Assembly: GCA_032433765.1 (NCBI GenBank)
Contig: JAVIAB010000124.1
Location: 79,459,465 to 79,523,464 of the forward strand
Reading direction: 5' to 3'
From: Megaustenia siamemsis
Taxonomy: Eukaryota > Mollusca > Gastropoda > Stylommatophora > Ariophantidae
Length of the DNA stretch: 64,000 nt
Numbering within the stretch: position 1 is the first letter of the stretch; each line of letters starts with the position of its first letter. The notes beneath the pieces were generated by a model. That model was not told the DNA's origin. It saw nothing but the letters and a program-made list of their open reading frames with translations, and ran no database searches. This document shows positions 1 through 11,635 of the stretch, one piece after another. A program made the position numbers and the translations under genes.

Positions 1-1645
1 ACCATCATAACCACTTCACCACATCCCCACAACCATTATACCACATTCATCATCATCACCACTAACAAACCACTATCATCACCATCACAGTCATCACAAT
101 CGTTATAATCATCATCACGACCATAATCGTCACCACTATTATCATCACCAACACCACATTCATCATCATCACTACCAACAAACCACTATCATCACTATCA
201 CAGTCATCCAAATCATCATTATCATTATCATCACCAACACTATTACCACCACAACCACTATAATAATCACCACCACCATCATAACCACCATCATAATCAC
301 CACCATCACCACCACTATCATTATCATCACCCTTTTCCACCACCATCACCACTATCATCACAACCACTATCATCATCACAACCACTATAATCATCACCAA
401 CATCATCATCACCACCATCATCATCATCATCATCCCATCACTATCACCATCACCACAATCATAATCACCACCACTATCATCATCAAAACCACTATAATCA
501 TCACCACCACCATCATCACCACCACTATCATCATCACCACAATCATCACAACCATCATCGTCACTGCCATCTTCATCACCACTATCATCATCACTGCCAT
601 CATCATCATCACCACCCTTCATCATCACCACTATCATCATCACCACAATCATCACAACCATCATCGTCACTGCCATCTTCATCACCACTATCATCATCAC
701 TGCCATCATCATCATCACCACCCATCATCATCACCACTATCATCATCACCACAATCATCACCACTATCATCATCACCACAATCATCATCACCACTATCAT
801 CATCACTGCCATCATCATCACCACCATCTTCATCACTGCCATCATCATCACCACTATCATCATCACTATCATTATTACCACCATCATCATCACCACTATC
901 GTCATCACTGCCGTCATCATAACCACCATCATCATCACCACCATCATCAGCATCATCATCATCATCACTATCATTATCATCACCACCATCATCATCACTA
1001 TCATTATCATCACCACTAACATCATCACCACCATCATCATCACCACAATCTTCACCACCATCATCACCACCACCATCATCATCACCACTATCATTATCAC
1101 CACCATCATCATCACTACAATCATCACCACCATCATCATTATTATCATTATCACCACAACTATCATCATCACTGCCATCATTATCAACACTACCTCCATC
1201 ACCACCATCATCATCACCACAATCTTCACCACCACCATCATCACTATCATTATCACCACCAATATCATCATCACTGCCATCATCATCAACACTACCTCCA
1301 TCACCACCAGAATCACAGAATCATCACCACCATCATCATCACCACTATCATTTTCACCACCATCATCATCACCACAATCATCACCACCATCATCATCACT
1401 ATCATTATCACCACCAATATCATCATCACTGCCATCATCATCAACACTACCTCCATCACCACCATCATCATCATCACCACAATCTTCACCACCATCATCA
1501 TCACCACCATCATCATCATCACTATCATTATCACCACAACTATCATCATCACTGCCATCATCATCAACACTACCTCTATCACGACTATCATTATCACCAC
1601 TCTTTTCCATCACCACTATCGCCACCACCATCCCCGCCTCCACTA
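1..1645. repeat. (CAT/CAC)n trinucleotide microsatellite, about 1.6 kb
   Basis: Almost every triplet is cat, cac, tat or act, with scattered variants. Longer patterns recur, for example the same 100-base block ending in tgccatcttcatcaccac near 540-620 and 640-710, so it is a compound array with local duplications. Open frames on the - strand encode only Asp/Gly/Ser or Met/Val runs and are by-products of the triplet period. It lies upstream of the first receptor exon in the window, probably in an intron. Confidence 0.95.
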
Positions 1646-1812
1646 CTGATCAAAAACCCTCACCTTCTCAACGTTGAAACGAGGCTCCCATTAAAGCTAT
1701 CTATTACCTTTGTCAAGATTTAATTATGTACAGGTCCGTGTTCACTGTGATATCCTTCCAAGTTTGACGTTCCAGTCTGATTGCCTAATATTTCGAATAC
1801 CCTATACTACAG

Positions 1813-1921
1813 CATGATATATGGCTACTTGGAGGTGAAGACATGAACCACTGGGGACACTTCCTAGACTTGCTGGCGAGACAGACGCATGCAGAAGCAC
1901 AGTTTGTTCGACTACTCCCAG
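1813..1921 (+). CDS. Nuclear receptor ligand-binding domain, exon A (helix 3)
   Basis: First visible exon of a nuclear receptor, a ligand-regulated transcription factor of the nucleus. Acceptor tactacag before 1813 and donor GTGAGA at 1922. It encodes 36 residues plus one base, including MNHWGHFLDLL and AQFVRLLPG, the helix 3 region. Together with the first residues of exon B it gives the receptor signature F-x-[KR]-x-x-P-x-[hydrophobic]-x-x-[LI]-x-x-x-D, with F, R, P, I, I and D at exactly the expected spacing. The reading frame is closed upstream by a TAA at 1786, so this is an internal exon. The zinc-finger DNA-binding domain and helices 1-2 must lie before the window. It ends in phase 1 and joins exon B in frame. 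Subfamily not assigned. Confidence 0.85.
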
Positions 1922-2577
1922 GTGAGATCTGAGTTCCTGCTCAGTAAATATTCTGTGAATTTTACGTCCTCATTTTAAATAAACTATTATTGTTCGTATT
2001 ATTGTATAATATTACTGAGACTGATACGATGTGGTCTACATCTACCTTTCTTTGTTTGGGAGATGAGATAGTAATTCGGATGATTCCACTGGCACGTGCG
2101 GTTGAATAATTATTGATTTTAAATCGTTTGCAGTGATACTGGGGCCTTCCATAATCATAACCATATTATTGTTCCTTTGATGTTTTCTTGCAGCATTTCT
2201 TTATTTGATTTCTTGGCTGTCCGTATTATGCTGATCACTATCTGCACTGCAAGTGATATTTTGATTATAACAGTAACTGGTGTATTCACAGTAATGAAAT
2301 ATTACTAAAGAGATACAAGTAAAGGTAAATAATATTCCGGAACATCATCACATGCAATGTTATAGAGAAGAGAACACCTGAACGTCATGATTCATTGAAA
2401 TGGGTCACATTTTGGGATGAAGGACCCAGTGCTTTTTTGTGTAGTATTTTCTCACTCTCCAAGTCAGTCAGATTGTATTTTTTGTTCCTAGATGGATCGA
2501 TTGGAATTGAATCAGATTCAGGATATTACTAGACCGGCCTTCTAACCAGAATGCTGTTGAATATAACAATATAGCGG
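1922..2577 (+). other. Receptor intron, unique part with one dispersed-repeat fragment
   Basis: AT-rich intron sequence. A fragment of dispersed repeat family D (described at 38197) lies at about 2037-2166 on the - strand. I see nothing else recognisable. Confidence 0.5.
2037..2166 (-). repeat. Dispersed repeat family D, short fragment
   Basis: Reverse complement matches the start of the copies at 25036, 36176, 38197 and 48170: the shared segments read ggttatgg, gcactgcaaacgaattaaaatcc (allowing changes) and gccagtggaatcatccgaat. Only the first 130 bases or so are present. Confidence 0.7.
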
Positions 2578-3786
2578 AACACAGCATATCATAACATAAC
2601 TAACTTAACTGACAGTACAATATATCATAACATAACTAACGTAACTTAACTGACAGCACAACATATCATAACATAACTAACGTAACTTAACTGACAGCAC
2701 AACATATCATAACATAACTAACGTAACTTAACTGACAGCACAACATATCATAACATAACTAACGTAACTTAACTGACAGCACAGCATATCATAACATAAC
2801 TAACGTAACTTAACTGACAGCACAACATATCATAACATAACTAACTTAACTGACAGCACAACATATCATAACATAACTAACGTAAATTAACTGACAGCAC
2901 AACATATTATAACATAAGTAACGTAACTTAACTGACAGCACAACATATCATAACATAACTAACGTAAATTAACTGACAGCACAACATATTATAACATAAC
3001 TAACGTAACTTAACTGACAGCACAACATATTATAACATAACTAACGTAACTTAACTGACAGCACAACATATTATAACATAACTAACGTAACTTAACTGAC
3101 AGCACAACATATCATAACATAACTAACGTAAATTAACTGACAGCACAACATATTATAACATAACTAACGTAACTTAACTGACAGCACAACATATCATAAC
3201 ATAACTAACGTAAATTAACTGACAGCACAACATATTATAACATAACTAACGTAACTTAACTGACAGCACAACATATTATAACATAACTAACGTAACTTAA
3301 CTGACAGCACAACATATTATAACATAACTAACGTAACTTAACTGACAGCACAACATATCATAACATAACTAACGTAAATTAACTGACAGCACAACATATT
3401 ATAACATAACTAACGTAACTTAACTGACAGCACAACATATTATAACATAACTAACGTAACTGACAGCACAACATATTATAACATAACTAACGTAACTTAA
3501 CTGACAGCACAACATATCATAACATAACTAACGTAACTTAACTGACAGCACAACATATTATAACATAACTAACGTAACTTAACTGACAGCACAACATATT
3601 ATAACATAACTAACGTAACTTAACTGACAGCACAACATATTATAACATAACTAACGTAACTGACAGCACAACATATTATAACATAACTAACGTAACTGAC
3701 AGCACAACATATAATAACATAGCTAACGTAACTGACAGCACAACATATTATAACATAACTAACGTAACTGACAGCACAACATAATA
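2578..3786. repeat. 41-bp minisatellite, about 29 copies
   Basis: Unit contains cataacataactaacgtaac followed by ttaactgacagcacaacat; successive gtaactt motifs at 2641 and 2682 fix the period at 41. Shorter 36-base units that lack one ttaac step cluster near the right end. Two subtypes (atatca and atatta; acttaac and aattaac) alternate. It lies inside the receptor intron and ends in a gtgca pentamer run (3787-3810). Confidence 0.95.
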
Positions 3787-3867
3787 TAGTGCAGTGCAGT
3801 GCAGTGCAGTAGAGTATGACACTGCATAGCATAGTACAGTGTTAACCAAGACAGGTTAGTTAAACTA

Positions 3868-4085
3868 TTTTCGAGTGTTTTATGTATTAAGTGTAGCTAT
3901 TTTGTGCCGAACATACTGTGTAAGCCTTAGAGGTAATGCAGCAGGAGGTCGACGTCTGGGAGTCATGACCCAGGCGAGCCCACCTCCTCTAGAGTGTCAA
4001 GACGCTAAAGGGCGGAAACACTTGCTCGACGGGGTCGTCTTCTGATGATCATTTGCCTCCTGCAAACCCCTGCCTACCAAATAGG
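3868..4085 (+). repeat. Dispersed repeat family F
   Basis: Shares, in inverse orientation, a series of blocks with 12015-12250: ttttgtgccgaacata, cctctagagtgtcaagacgc, gcacttgctcgacgggg (one change) and attgcctcctgc. Two copies in one window imply a mobile or once-mobile repeat. Class unknown. Confidence 0.65.
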
Positions 4086-4244
4086 TGTTTAAAATGTGCA
4101 CTTCTTTTGCCTGGGAAGAACATGGTTGAGAAGGAATACCACAGACTCACAAGAAGAAATAAAACTCACATGCAACTGACACAGCAGCACCAGTAGTCAA
4201 CGGAACAATTTATTACAAAATTCATGATAGATCCATAGACCATC

Positions 4245-6475
4245 AAATAGCGAGACGTCAGATAACGAGACATCAGAGAACGAGACGCCTGATGTCGAAA
4301 CGTCAGATAACGAGACATCAGATAACGAGACGACAGATAATGAGATGTCAGATTACGAGACGCCAGATTACGAGACGCCAGATAACGAGACGCCAGATAA
4401 TGAGATGTCAGATTACGAGACGCCAGATAATGAGATGTCAGATTACGAGACGCCAGATAATGAGACGCCAGATTACGAGACGCCAGATAACGAGACGACA
4501 GATAATGAGATGTCAGATAACGACATGTCAGATAATGAGACGTCAGATAACGAGATGTCAGATAATGAGATGTCAGATAATGAGATATCAGATAATGAGA
4601 TATCAGATAATGAGATGTCAGATAATGAGATGTCAGATAATGAGATATCAGATAATGAGATGTCAGATAATGAGATGTCAGATAATGAGATGTCAGATAA
4701 TGAGATATCAGATAATGAGATGTCAGATAATGAGATGTCAGATAATGAGATATCAGATAATGAGATGTCAGATAATGAGATATCAGATAATGAGATGTCA
4801 GATAATGAGATATCAGATAATGAGATATCAGATAATGAGATGTCAGATAATGAGATGTCAGATAATGAGATATCAGATAATGAGATGTCAGATAATGAGA
4901 TGTCAGATAATGAGATGTCAGATAACGAGACGCCAGATAACGAGACGCCAGATAACGAGATGTCAGATAACGAGATGTCAGATTACGAGACGTCAGATAA
5001 CGAGACGCCAGATAACGAGATGTCAGATAACGAGATGTCAGATAACGAGATGTCAGATTACGAGACGCCAGATAACGAGACGCCAGATAACGAGATGTCA
5101 GATAACGAGACGACAGATAATGAGATGTCAGATTACGAGACGCCAGATTACGAGACGCCAGATAACGAGACGCCAGATAATGAGATGTCAGATTACGAGA
5201 CGCCAGATAATGAGATGTCAGATTACGAGACGCCAGATAATGAGACGCCAGATTACGAGACGCCAGATAACGAGACGCCAGATAATGAGATGTCAGATAA
5301 CGAGACGCCAGATAATGAGATGTCAGATTACGAGACGTCAGATAACGAGACGCCAGATAACGAGATGTCAGATAACGAGATGTCAGATTACGAGACGTCA
5401 GATAACGACATGTCAGATAATGAGACGTCAGATAACGAGATGTCAGATAATGAGATGTCAAATAATGAGATGTCAGATAATGAGATGTCAGATAATGAGA
5501 TGTCAGATAACGAGACGCCAGATAACGAGACGCCAGATAACGAGATGTCAGATAACGAGATGTCAGATTACGAGATGTCAGATAATGAGAAGTCAGATTA
5601 CGAGACGTCAGATAACGAGACGTCAGATAACGAGATGTCAGATTACGAGACGCCAGATAATGAGACGCCAGATAACGAGATGTCAAATAATGAGATGTCA
5701 GATTACGAGACGCCAGATAATGAGATGTCAGATTACGAGATGTCAGATAACGAGACGTCAGATAACGAGATGTCAGATAATGAGATACCAGATTACGAGA
5801 CGTCAGATAACGAGATGTCAGATAACGAGACGTCAGATTACGAGATGTCAGATAACGAGATACCAGATTACGAGACGTCAGATATCGAGATGTCAGATAA
5901 CGAGACGTCAGATAACGAGATGTCAGATAATGAGATACCAGATTACGAGACGTCAGATAACGAGATGTCAGATAACGAGACGTCAGATTACGAGACGTCA
6001 GAAAACGAGATGTCAGATAACGAGATGTCAGATAATGAGATACCAGATTACGAGACGTCAGATAACGAGATGTCAGATAACGAGATGTCAGATAATGAGA
6101 TACCAGATTACGAGACGTCAGATAACGAGATGTCAGATAACGAGACGTCAGATAATGAGATGTCAGATAACGAGATGTCAGATAATGAGATACCAGATTA
6201 CGAGATGTCAGATAATGAGATGTCAGATTACGAGACGTCAGATAACGAGATGTCAGATAACGAGATGTCAGATAATGAGATACCAGATTACGAGACGTCA
6301 GATAACGAGATGTCAGATAACGAGACGTCAGATAATGAGATGTCAGATAACGAGATGTCAGATAATGAGATACCAGATTACGAGACGTCAGATAACGAGA
6401 TGTCAGATAACGAGACGTCAGATAATGAGATGTCAGATAATGAGATGTCAGATAACGAGATGTCAGATAACGAGA
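4245..6475. repeat. 15-bp minisatellite, about 149 copies, open in several frames
   Basis: Core unit gataacgagacgtca with variants gataatgagatgtca, gattacgagacgcca and gataatgagatatca. Because 15 is a multiple of 3, frames stay open for over 2 kb: two on the + strand (pentapeptides such as SDNEM and RQITR) and one on the - strand (HYLTS type). It lies inside the receptor intron and has no promoter, start context or splice frame linking it to the receptor, so I treat it as non-coding. Internal block duplications and loss of CpG sites are described in the findings. Confidence 0.95.
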
Positions 6476-6863
6476 TTAATGATGTAATGATTTCTCTGGC
6501 GCAAAAGAAATAAATAAAGGAATACATTGTTGTCATAATTTCTTCGTTTTTTTTTTGGGGGGGGGGGGCATTGAAAAGAATGTTTTGTTGATTTGTAATT
6601 TATAGCAAAGATGTAATCCTGAAGTCTTTCAAACCTTAGACATTGACTTTGTTTCTAAATTTTGATGGTACTGTTTGATTATCATATTTGTCTCCACTCT
6701 TTTGGTTAGAGAGCCTGCTTTCATGAGCACCATAAAAGTATAATCAAAGGTAATACAGGTAGGTTTTTGGTTAAATATGGTTCATAGAACTTTGAACTAC
6801 AAGTCGCTAACTTGGTTTGGCTCAGTCATTATATTCATTAATGTAATTTGATTTCATTGTTAG
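6476..6863 (+). other. End of receptor intron
   Basis: Unique AT-rich sequence with a T-run followed by a G-run at 6548-6570 and a pyrimidine-rich acceptor ending ttgttag at 6863. No other feature seen. Confidence 0.5.
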
Positions 6864-7127
6864 GAATTGACAGAATCCACGTGAAAGACAGCGTCCAACT
6901 AGGCAACAGCGGTCGATTATTTGGAAATACCATACTCATGGCTTCACGAGAGTGGTTCGATCCTGTTCGAAAGAAGTTCAAGTTCTTTTGGAACTGGAAG
7001 CTTTCCCAAAATCATCCACTCTACCCATTCCAGAACCGGCTGATCAGAATAGGCAGTTTGATATGTAACTTGCATCTAGACAGAACAGAAGTGGCCATTT
7101 TGTCAGCCTTGAACATTGTTAGTCCAG
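6864..7127 (+). CDS. Nuclear receptor ligand-binding domain, exon B (helices 3-8)
   Basis: Central exon of the receptor gene: two bases, 87 codons, one base. Acceptor ttgttag, donor GTAAGT at 7128. It starts IDRIHVKDSVQLGNSG, completing the signature begun in exon A (Asp at the conserved position, with Ser where most receptors have Gln or Lys). Next comes a helix 4/5 segment LMASREWFDP, then a beta-turn region rich in Lys, Phe and Trp, and LHLDRTEVAILSALNIVSP. That last segment matches the helix 7-8 pattern of the family (LDxTEVALLxAVxLxSPD). Family members fold this as a three-layer helical sandwich that binds a small hydrophobic ligand or stays constitutively closed. The domain assignment is firm; the ligand and subfamily cannot be read from the sequence. 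Confidence 0.9.
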
Positions 7128-7274
7128 GTAAGTTAAAATGTTGCCAGATTTATTGGTCGTTGGTGGTCAAATTGAGGAGAGAAGTGACCGAAAAAATGTG
7201 ACCAGTCGATTGCAAATCAGGTGGTCATTGATAGATTCACGATATGATCAAGGGCTTTTTCTAATCGTTATCAT

Positions 7275-8193
7275 ATAGTATCTGTTTGGCGTAGGTGAAC
7301 ATACCTCACCTTATCAAATCATGGGTGGGCCGAGCAGAAGATGTCATCAAACAGGTCTGTGGGCTTACCAATATCAGCTTTGGTGAGGAGTGGATACCGG
7401 TGCCTACGTCTTTCAATGGGTCTTTCTCGTGTATTGTCACACTCGACAGGAAAAGTAGGGAACGGAACTCGGTCGTGGTTAATGCTGAGGTCAACGGTCT
7501 CATCTGCGATAACACCGATGAGAAAGATGTAGTCATCTATACAGACGGATCTGTAAGACGACACCAAAGAAGTGCATGGGCATTTACAGCACGTTCGGCA
7601 GGCAGAATAGTCAAGGATGACAGTGGTGCATACGTCATGACCACGAGTAGCATGACAATGGAGGTGATGGCGGTGACCAATGCATTCAAATGGTTAGAGT
7701 CACAAGACTACATCCACGCATGTATACTGAGTGATTCGATGAGCATGATAAAAAAAGTGGAGGCGGGCGCTGTACGCATGCGATGGGTAGAGTCGTTGCA
7801 GAAATCCAAAATACGTAAGGTCACCTTTGTCTATGTCACTGGACATGCGGGAGTACGGGAAATGAAAGAGCGGACAGGTTGGCTAGCTGCACTGTCGTTG
7901 AGGAGGGGCAACCAATGGATCGGGCGGACATCATCAATGCCCTCCGAGATGTGGGAAGAGCACAGGACTTCGACAAACACAGATCCACGTCACTTCTTCG
8001 GATGATGGAAATGGGAGTTAAGATGGACACCGCCAGAAATGAGAAACTTAGTGGCCGTGTAAGAAGACTTATCAGCCAACATAGAACTGGAGTCGCCAGT
8101 CTCTGGACACTGAGGGAATTGCTGAGGAGGGAATCTGAGCACCTATGGACATGTTCGGAGTGCAATGATGATGACCCGCAAATAACTCAATAA
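7275..8193 (+). mobile_element. LINE fragment with RNase H domain and C-terminal end (family C)
   Basis: Broken 3' part of a non-LTR retrotransposon in the receptor intron. One frame (7295-8005) has the RNase H signatures VIYTDGSV, an MEVMAV segment, ILSDSMSM and VTGHAGV, i.e. the D-E-D-(H)D arrangement. After that the frame shifts: the last part continues in another frame at 7879-8193 with KLSGRVRRLISQHRTGV and the terminal TCSECNDDDP. Related copies at 9010-9675 and 25918-26142 share this C-terminal end, which defines the family. Not a working gene. Confidence 0.8.
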
Positions 8194-8199
8194 CTCAAT

Positions 8200-9010
8200 A
8201 ACCTCACCATATATTAATTTCTCTTCTTCTTTCCTTGTTCATTTGCCTTTCTGCATTGAGAGGAGATATCATTTGCGGTCTTTTTATTTTCTTTGGCCCT
8301 CTGCTATTGTTGTTTGCAGGTGTTTCTAATATTCCATCAATCTATCTCTTTCGTGATCGACCCTTGAGTCTGGTGTTGTCGCAACGTTTATTAAAGGCTT
8401 ATTGCGTTGTGTTTTGGTCTCCCTCGCTCTCTAATCACGTGGTCAAAACCATTTTATCTGTTGTTTCTTTAAATATTCTGTATCGAGAATTGTTTGCAGT
8501 TTTTTTTTTCTCAGTTCATTTTTTAATCTCTCAAGCTGTTTCCTTTATTCGTCTAACACATGTCATCTCGGTAGTGGTTATTTTTCTTATTGGTCTTGCA
8601 TCATGTTGTATTTTGCGCCTGTGCTTTAAGTCTATTTAAATGATCTTGTAGGTCTTCTATTTTCCCATGTATTAGTGCATGATCGTCTGCAAATAGAAGC
8701 TCGTTGATCTACTCTGTCTCCGATGGGTTGGCTAACTTGCATGTGTAGTTCATGTAGGTAACAACCAATGAGGGAGATAGTACATCCCTGTCTTACTCAT
8801 GATCTGGCTTCGAAGTGGTATGTGTCGCCTGCTGCTGTTCTGACTGTGCAGCTGCTGTTGATGTAGAGACTTTTAATTAGATTAGTTATATGCTGGCTTA
8901 CTCCGTATGTTGTTATCATCTATGTCAATGAAAACTATGTACACATTTTGATTGAATTCTGTCGTCTTTTCAGTCAGCTGTTTTAGAGTGAACAGTTCCT
9001 CGGTATATTC
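8200..9010 (-). mobile_element. Degenerate LINE reverse transcriptase fragment (- strand)
   Basis: On the - strand the stretch around 8650-8720 translates to LLFADDHALIHGKIEDLQDH, with the FADD catalytic motif of reverse transcriptase; the frame is broken elsewhere. The + strand open frame at 8235-8639 is a shadow. A related short fragment lies at 61540-61640. Confidence 0.6.
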
Positions 9011-9675
9011 TTTATTTAGACGGATCTGTAATACGACACCAAAGTAGTGCATGGGCATTTATAGCACGCTCGGCAGGCACAATAGTCAAGGAAGACAGTG
9101 GTGCATACGTCATGACCACGAGTAGCATGACAATGGAGGTGATGGCAATGGCCATTCATCTGGCTAGAGTCACAAGACTACACCCACGCCTATATACTGA
9201 GTGATTCGATGAGCATGATACGAAAAGTGGAGGCGGGATCTGTGCGTATGCAATGGGTAGAGTCATTGCAGAAGTAAAAAATGCGTAAGGTCACCTTTGT
9301 CTAAGTCCAAGGACATGCTGGAGTACGGGGAAATGAAAGGGCGGACAGGTTGGCTAGCTGCGCTATTGTTGAGGACGGTCAACCAATGGGTCGGGGGGGG
9401 GGGGGGAACATCATCAATGCCCTCCGAGATGTTGGAAGGACACAGGTATTCGGTAACCATGAGTCCACGCCACTCCTTCGGATGTAAGAGATGGGAGTTA
9501 AGATGGCCACAGCCAGAAACGAGAAACTTAGTGGGCGTGTAAGAAGACTAATCAACCAACATAGAACTGGAGTCGTCAGTCGCTGGACACTTCGAGACTT
9601 GCTAAGGAGGGGATCTGAGCACATATGGACATGTTCGGAGTGCAATGATGATGACCCGCTAATAACTCAATAACT
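9010..9675 (+). mobile_element. LINE family C, second degenerate copy
   Basis: Same order of sequence as 7540-8193 (cggatctgtaa, gcatgggcattta, tggaggtgatggc, ggacatgctggagtacgggg) with many indels, a G-run at 9398-9411, and the same C-terminal TCSECNDDDP. Confidence 0.8.
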
Positions 9676-9684
9676 GTCAATCTT

Positions 9685-9790
9685 TTATTTTTTCCGAACC
9701 CCATTTGAAAATCGCTGATCTGTAGTTCTATAATTGGTCTGAGCTTTTTTTCCAATAATTTTGGTGTATAACTTTCCCACATAACTTCTT
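9685..9790 (-). mobile_element. LINE reverse transcriptase N-terminal fragment
   Basis: The - strand translation YTPKLLEKKLRPIIELQISD followed by QMGFGKNKR resembles the start of non-LTR reverse transcriptases (KLLEKRL...ISDEQxGFRKGR). Only about 35 codons remain. Confidence 0.5.
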
Positions 9791-9931
9791 TCTCTACGTT
9801 TGTTTTCTAATACATGTATCTATTGTAACTATTCTACAAACCTTTCTTTTAGATTGTTCGGCATATTTTATCTCAGTGTTTCTCAAACCTGTACGCTTAC
9901 GACGCAGTGGGATGATACCCTCGGGTACAAT

Positions 9932-10515
9932 TAGAAGCTATGAATAAGAATAACGTGTGAAAGCATGGAAGTCCAAAGAAATTAGGTTTAAATACAAAAA
10001 TAAAAATGTTAAACTCCAATGTTAAGTTGGTTCTATTATATGCTGTGAAACATGGGGAACAACAAAATTGACAATCATGAAGATACAGACTTTTATTAAT
10101 GGATGCTTACGCAGAATAAAAAGATGGAAATGGCAGGACAAAATCACTAACATTGAATTATGGAAATGTACCAGTCAAATACCAGTGGATAAAGAGATAC
10201 AGCGAAGATAATAGCGCTGGATAGGACACACACTGCGGAAGCCAACTGAGAGTATTACACAACAGGCCCTTTTTTGGAATCCCCAGGGGAAAAGACAAAG
10301 AGGAAGACGAAGGAATTCTTGGAGAAGACAGATAGAAACAGAGATGAAGATGATGGGGAAGACATGGAATGATCTTAAAAGAATGGCCAAAAAACAGAAC
10401 GACTTGGAAAGTGTTTGTTGAAGACCTATGCTCCACAGGGAGCTGCAAACGGTAGAAGAAGGCAACTAGAAGCTATGGATAAGAATAAGGTGTGGAAGCA
10501 TAAAGAAATAGAAGG
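9932..10515 (+). mobile_element. LINE 3' fragment (family D-line), frames broken
   Basis: Stitching frames gives LWKCTSQIPVDKEIQRR, WRWIGHTLRKPTESI, and a GKRQRGRRRNSWRR segment typical of the C-terminus of RTE-like endonuclease/reverse transcriptase LINEs. The tail motif tagaagctatg...ataagaataa occurs at 9932 and again at 10467, so a second tail lies just upstream. Confidence 0.65.
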
Positions 10516-10682
10516 GAAAAAAATTTTGAAGGAAAAAACTAACTCATTGCTAGAATGATAAACCGAGTATCCGTTTGTTTGATAAACAAATGTCATGAGA
10601 GCATTTAATGTGCGGTGTGTTCAATAAATTAATGGATTCTACAGTAATAAAATATTTCACATCATTCAAATGAAAAAATAGA
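10516..10682. other. AT-rich intron sequence
   Basis: No recognisable feature. Confidence 0.4.
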
Positions 10683-10778
10683 ACAAAAAATAGTATCGTT
10701 AAAGCTTTACTTAATTAATGACGACACAAATTTGAACGACGTTTCGGTTCAATAGGCCTTCAGCGGGAATAAAAGTAA
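10683..10778 (-). mobile_element. Remnant of a Penelope-like element terminus
   Basis: Reads agctttac ... gacgtttcgg ... aggccttcag, in the same order and spacing as the terminal repeat at 58110-58180 of the Penelope-like element. On the - strand it has a ctgaaggcc ... ccgaaac core like hammerhead-ribozyme-bearing termini. Confidence 0.55.
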
Positions 10779-10779
10779 A

Positions 10780-11098
10780 GGTAATGTAGGAGACTTGAAT
10801 CGACGTCTTAGCAGGCTAGTTTCCACCCATATGTGCTCATCGCCTATCCAGAAGTGTTCGGAGACTTCTGGATAGTGTCGCTTCTAGCATCGAAACTCAC
10901 GATGCGAGGCGGCATTCCTTGTCTTCCCAGAGTAATACCCTGGTACCCATTTCTGCCAGCGGCTGGGTCGACCGCGGGGGTATTTTTTTTCCAACCACGA
11001 GTACAATCTGTACAATCCCAGCGGGATCGAACACGGGTTGTCCGAACGTCGGTAGTCCAGTCTGCTGGTTTTCACAACTAGGCTCTCGAGGTCCCCCC
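10780..11098 (-). mobile_element. tRNA-derived SINE, family B
   Basis: Head at the right end: on the - strand a tRNA-like segment with B box gttcgatcccgctgg. The body runs through a run of A's, cccgcggtcgacccag and the terminal agtctcctacattacc. Copies at 12363-12690, 40672-41000 and 52376-52705 share the whole layout. Confidence 0.85.
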
Positions 11099-11134
11099 AA
11101 AGCAGGAATAACAAACAACACACACACACAGATA

Positions 11135-11398
11135 GGAAGCCGCGATAGCTCAGTGGTTAGTGAACTGGGTTACAAAGGACATGAGGTAGGGTTCGATTCC
11201 AACCGACGGCTTCCGGTTCACCTAGCGTTTAAAGAGTACCTATTTTTTTCTGGGAAAGTAAAGCGGCACGGGCGTAATACCGACCACATTACCCCAAAAA
11301 CCATGTGCCGAAGGTCTGTAAAATTTATGGTCGTTAACACGATATTCCCTAAACGGCACTTGGCGTTACGGGGGTATTTTACTCTTTTTTTTTTACAC
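11135..11398 (+). mobile_element. tRNA-derived SINE, family A
   Basis: Starts with a complete tRNA-like head: A box tagctcagtgg, B box ggttcgattcc, then the body tctgggaaagtaaagcggca, accgaccacattacccc, catgtgccgaaggtctgtaa and a 3' end near gggggtattttac. Seven copies occur in this window. Confidence 0.9.
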
Positions 11399-11635
11399 AG
11401 ATATGTAAATTAATAAAATTAGCCATACATAGCTAGCTAATAGTTGACCAGTTAATGGAAGGGTCAAAACACAGGTGCAAGAGTTCTAAATATGTGTGTG
11501 TGTGTGTGGGGGGGGGGAGGGTATTGTATAAGTACCTCAGCTTTAATGCCACCGGCAATGCCTACACGTATCTACGTATATAGAACCGTGCGAGAACACA
11601 CTGACCTGTACACGTATAAATATTTATATAACAAA
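11399..11635. other. AT-rich sequence with (GT)n and G-run
   Basis: A (tg)n run followed by g's at 11490-11518. Nothing else seen. Confidence 0.4.

Noticed and set aside
62..1643. Long - strand open frames of Asp/Gly/Ser and Met/Val
   Set aside because: They are the translation of a trinucleotide microsatellite; no start context, splice frame or domain.
2578..3786. CRISPR array
   Set aside because: Units are directly adjacent with no unique spacers, and the DNA is eukaryotic. The same holds for the arrays at 18812, 27043, 29032, 31040 and 43005.
4292..6513. Two + strand frames of over 700 codons as possible repetitive proteins
   Set aside because: Frames exist only because the unit is 15 bases; they overlap each other and a - strand frame, and lie in a receptor intron. 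Kept as a finding, not as genes.
8235..8639. Hydrophobic 134-residue + strand frame
   Set aside because: Shadow of an old - strand LINE; the - strand carries the FADD box next to it.
11135..11220. Genuine tRNA gene (A and B boxes present)
   Set aside because: The same head is followed by the same 180-base body at seven places, with target-site duplications: it is a SINE, not a tRNA gene.
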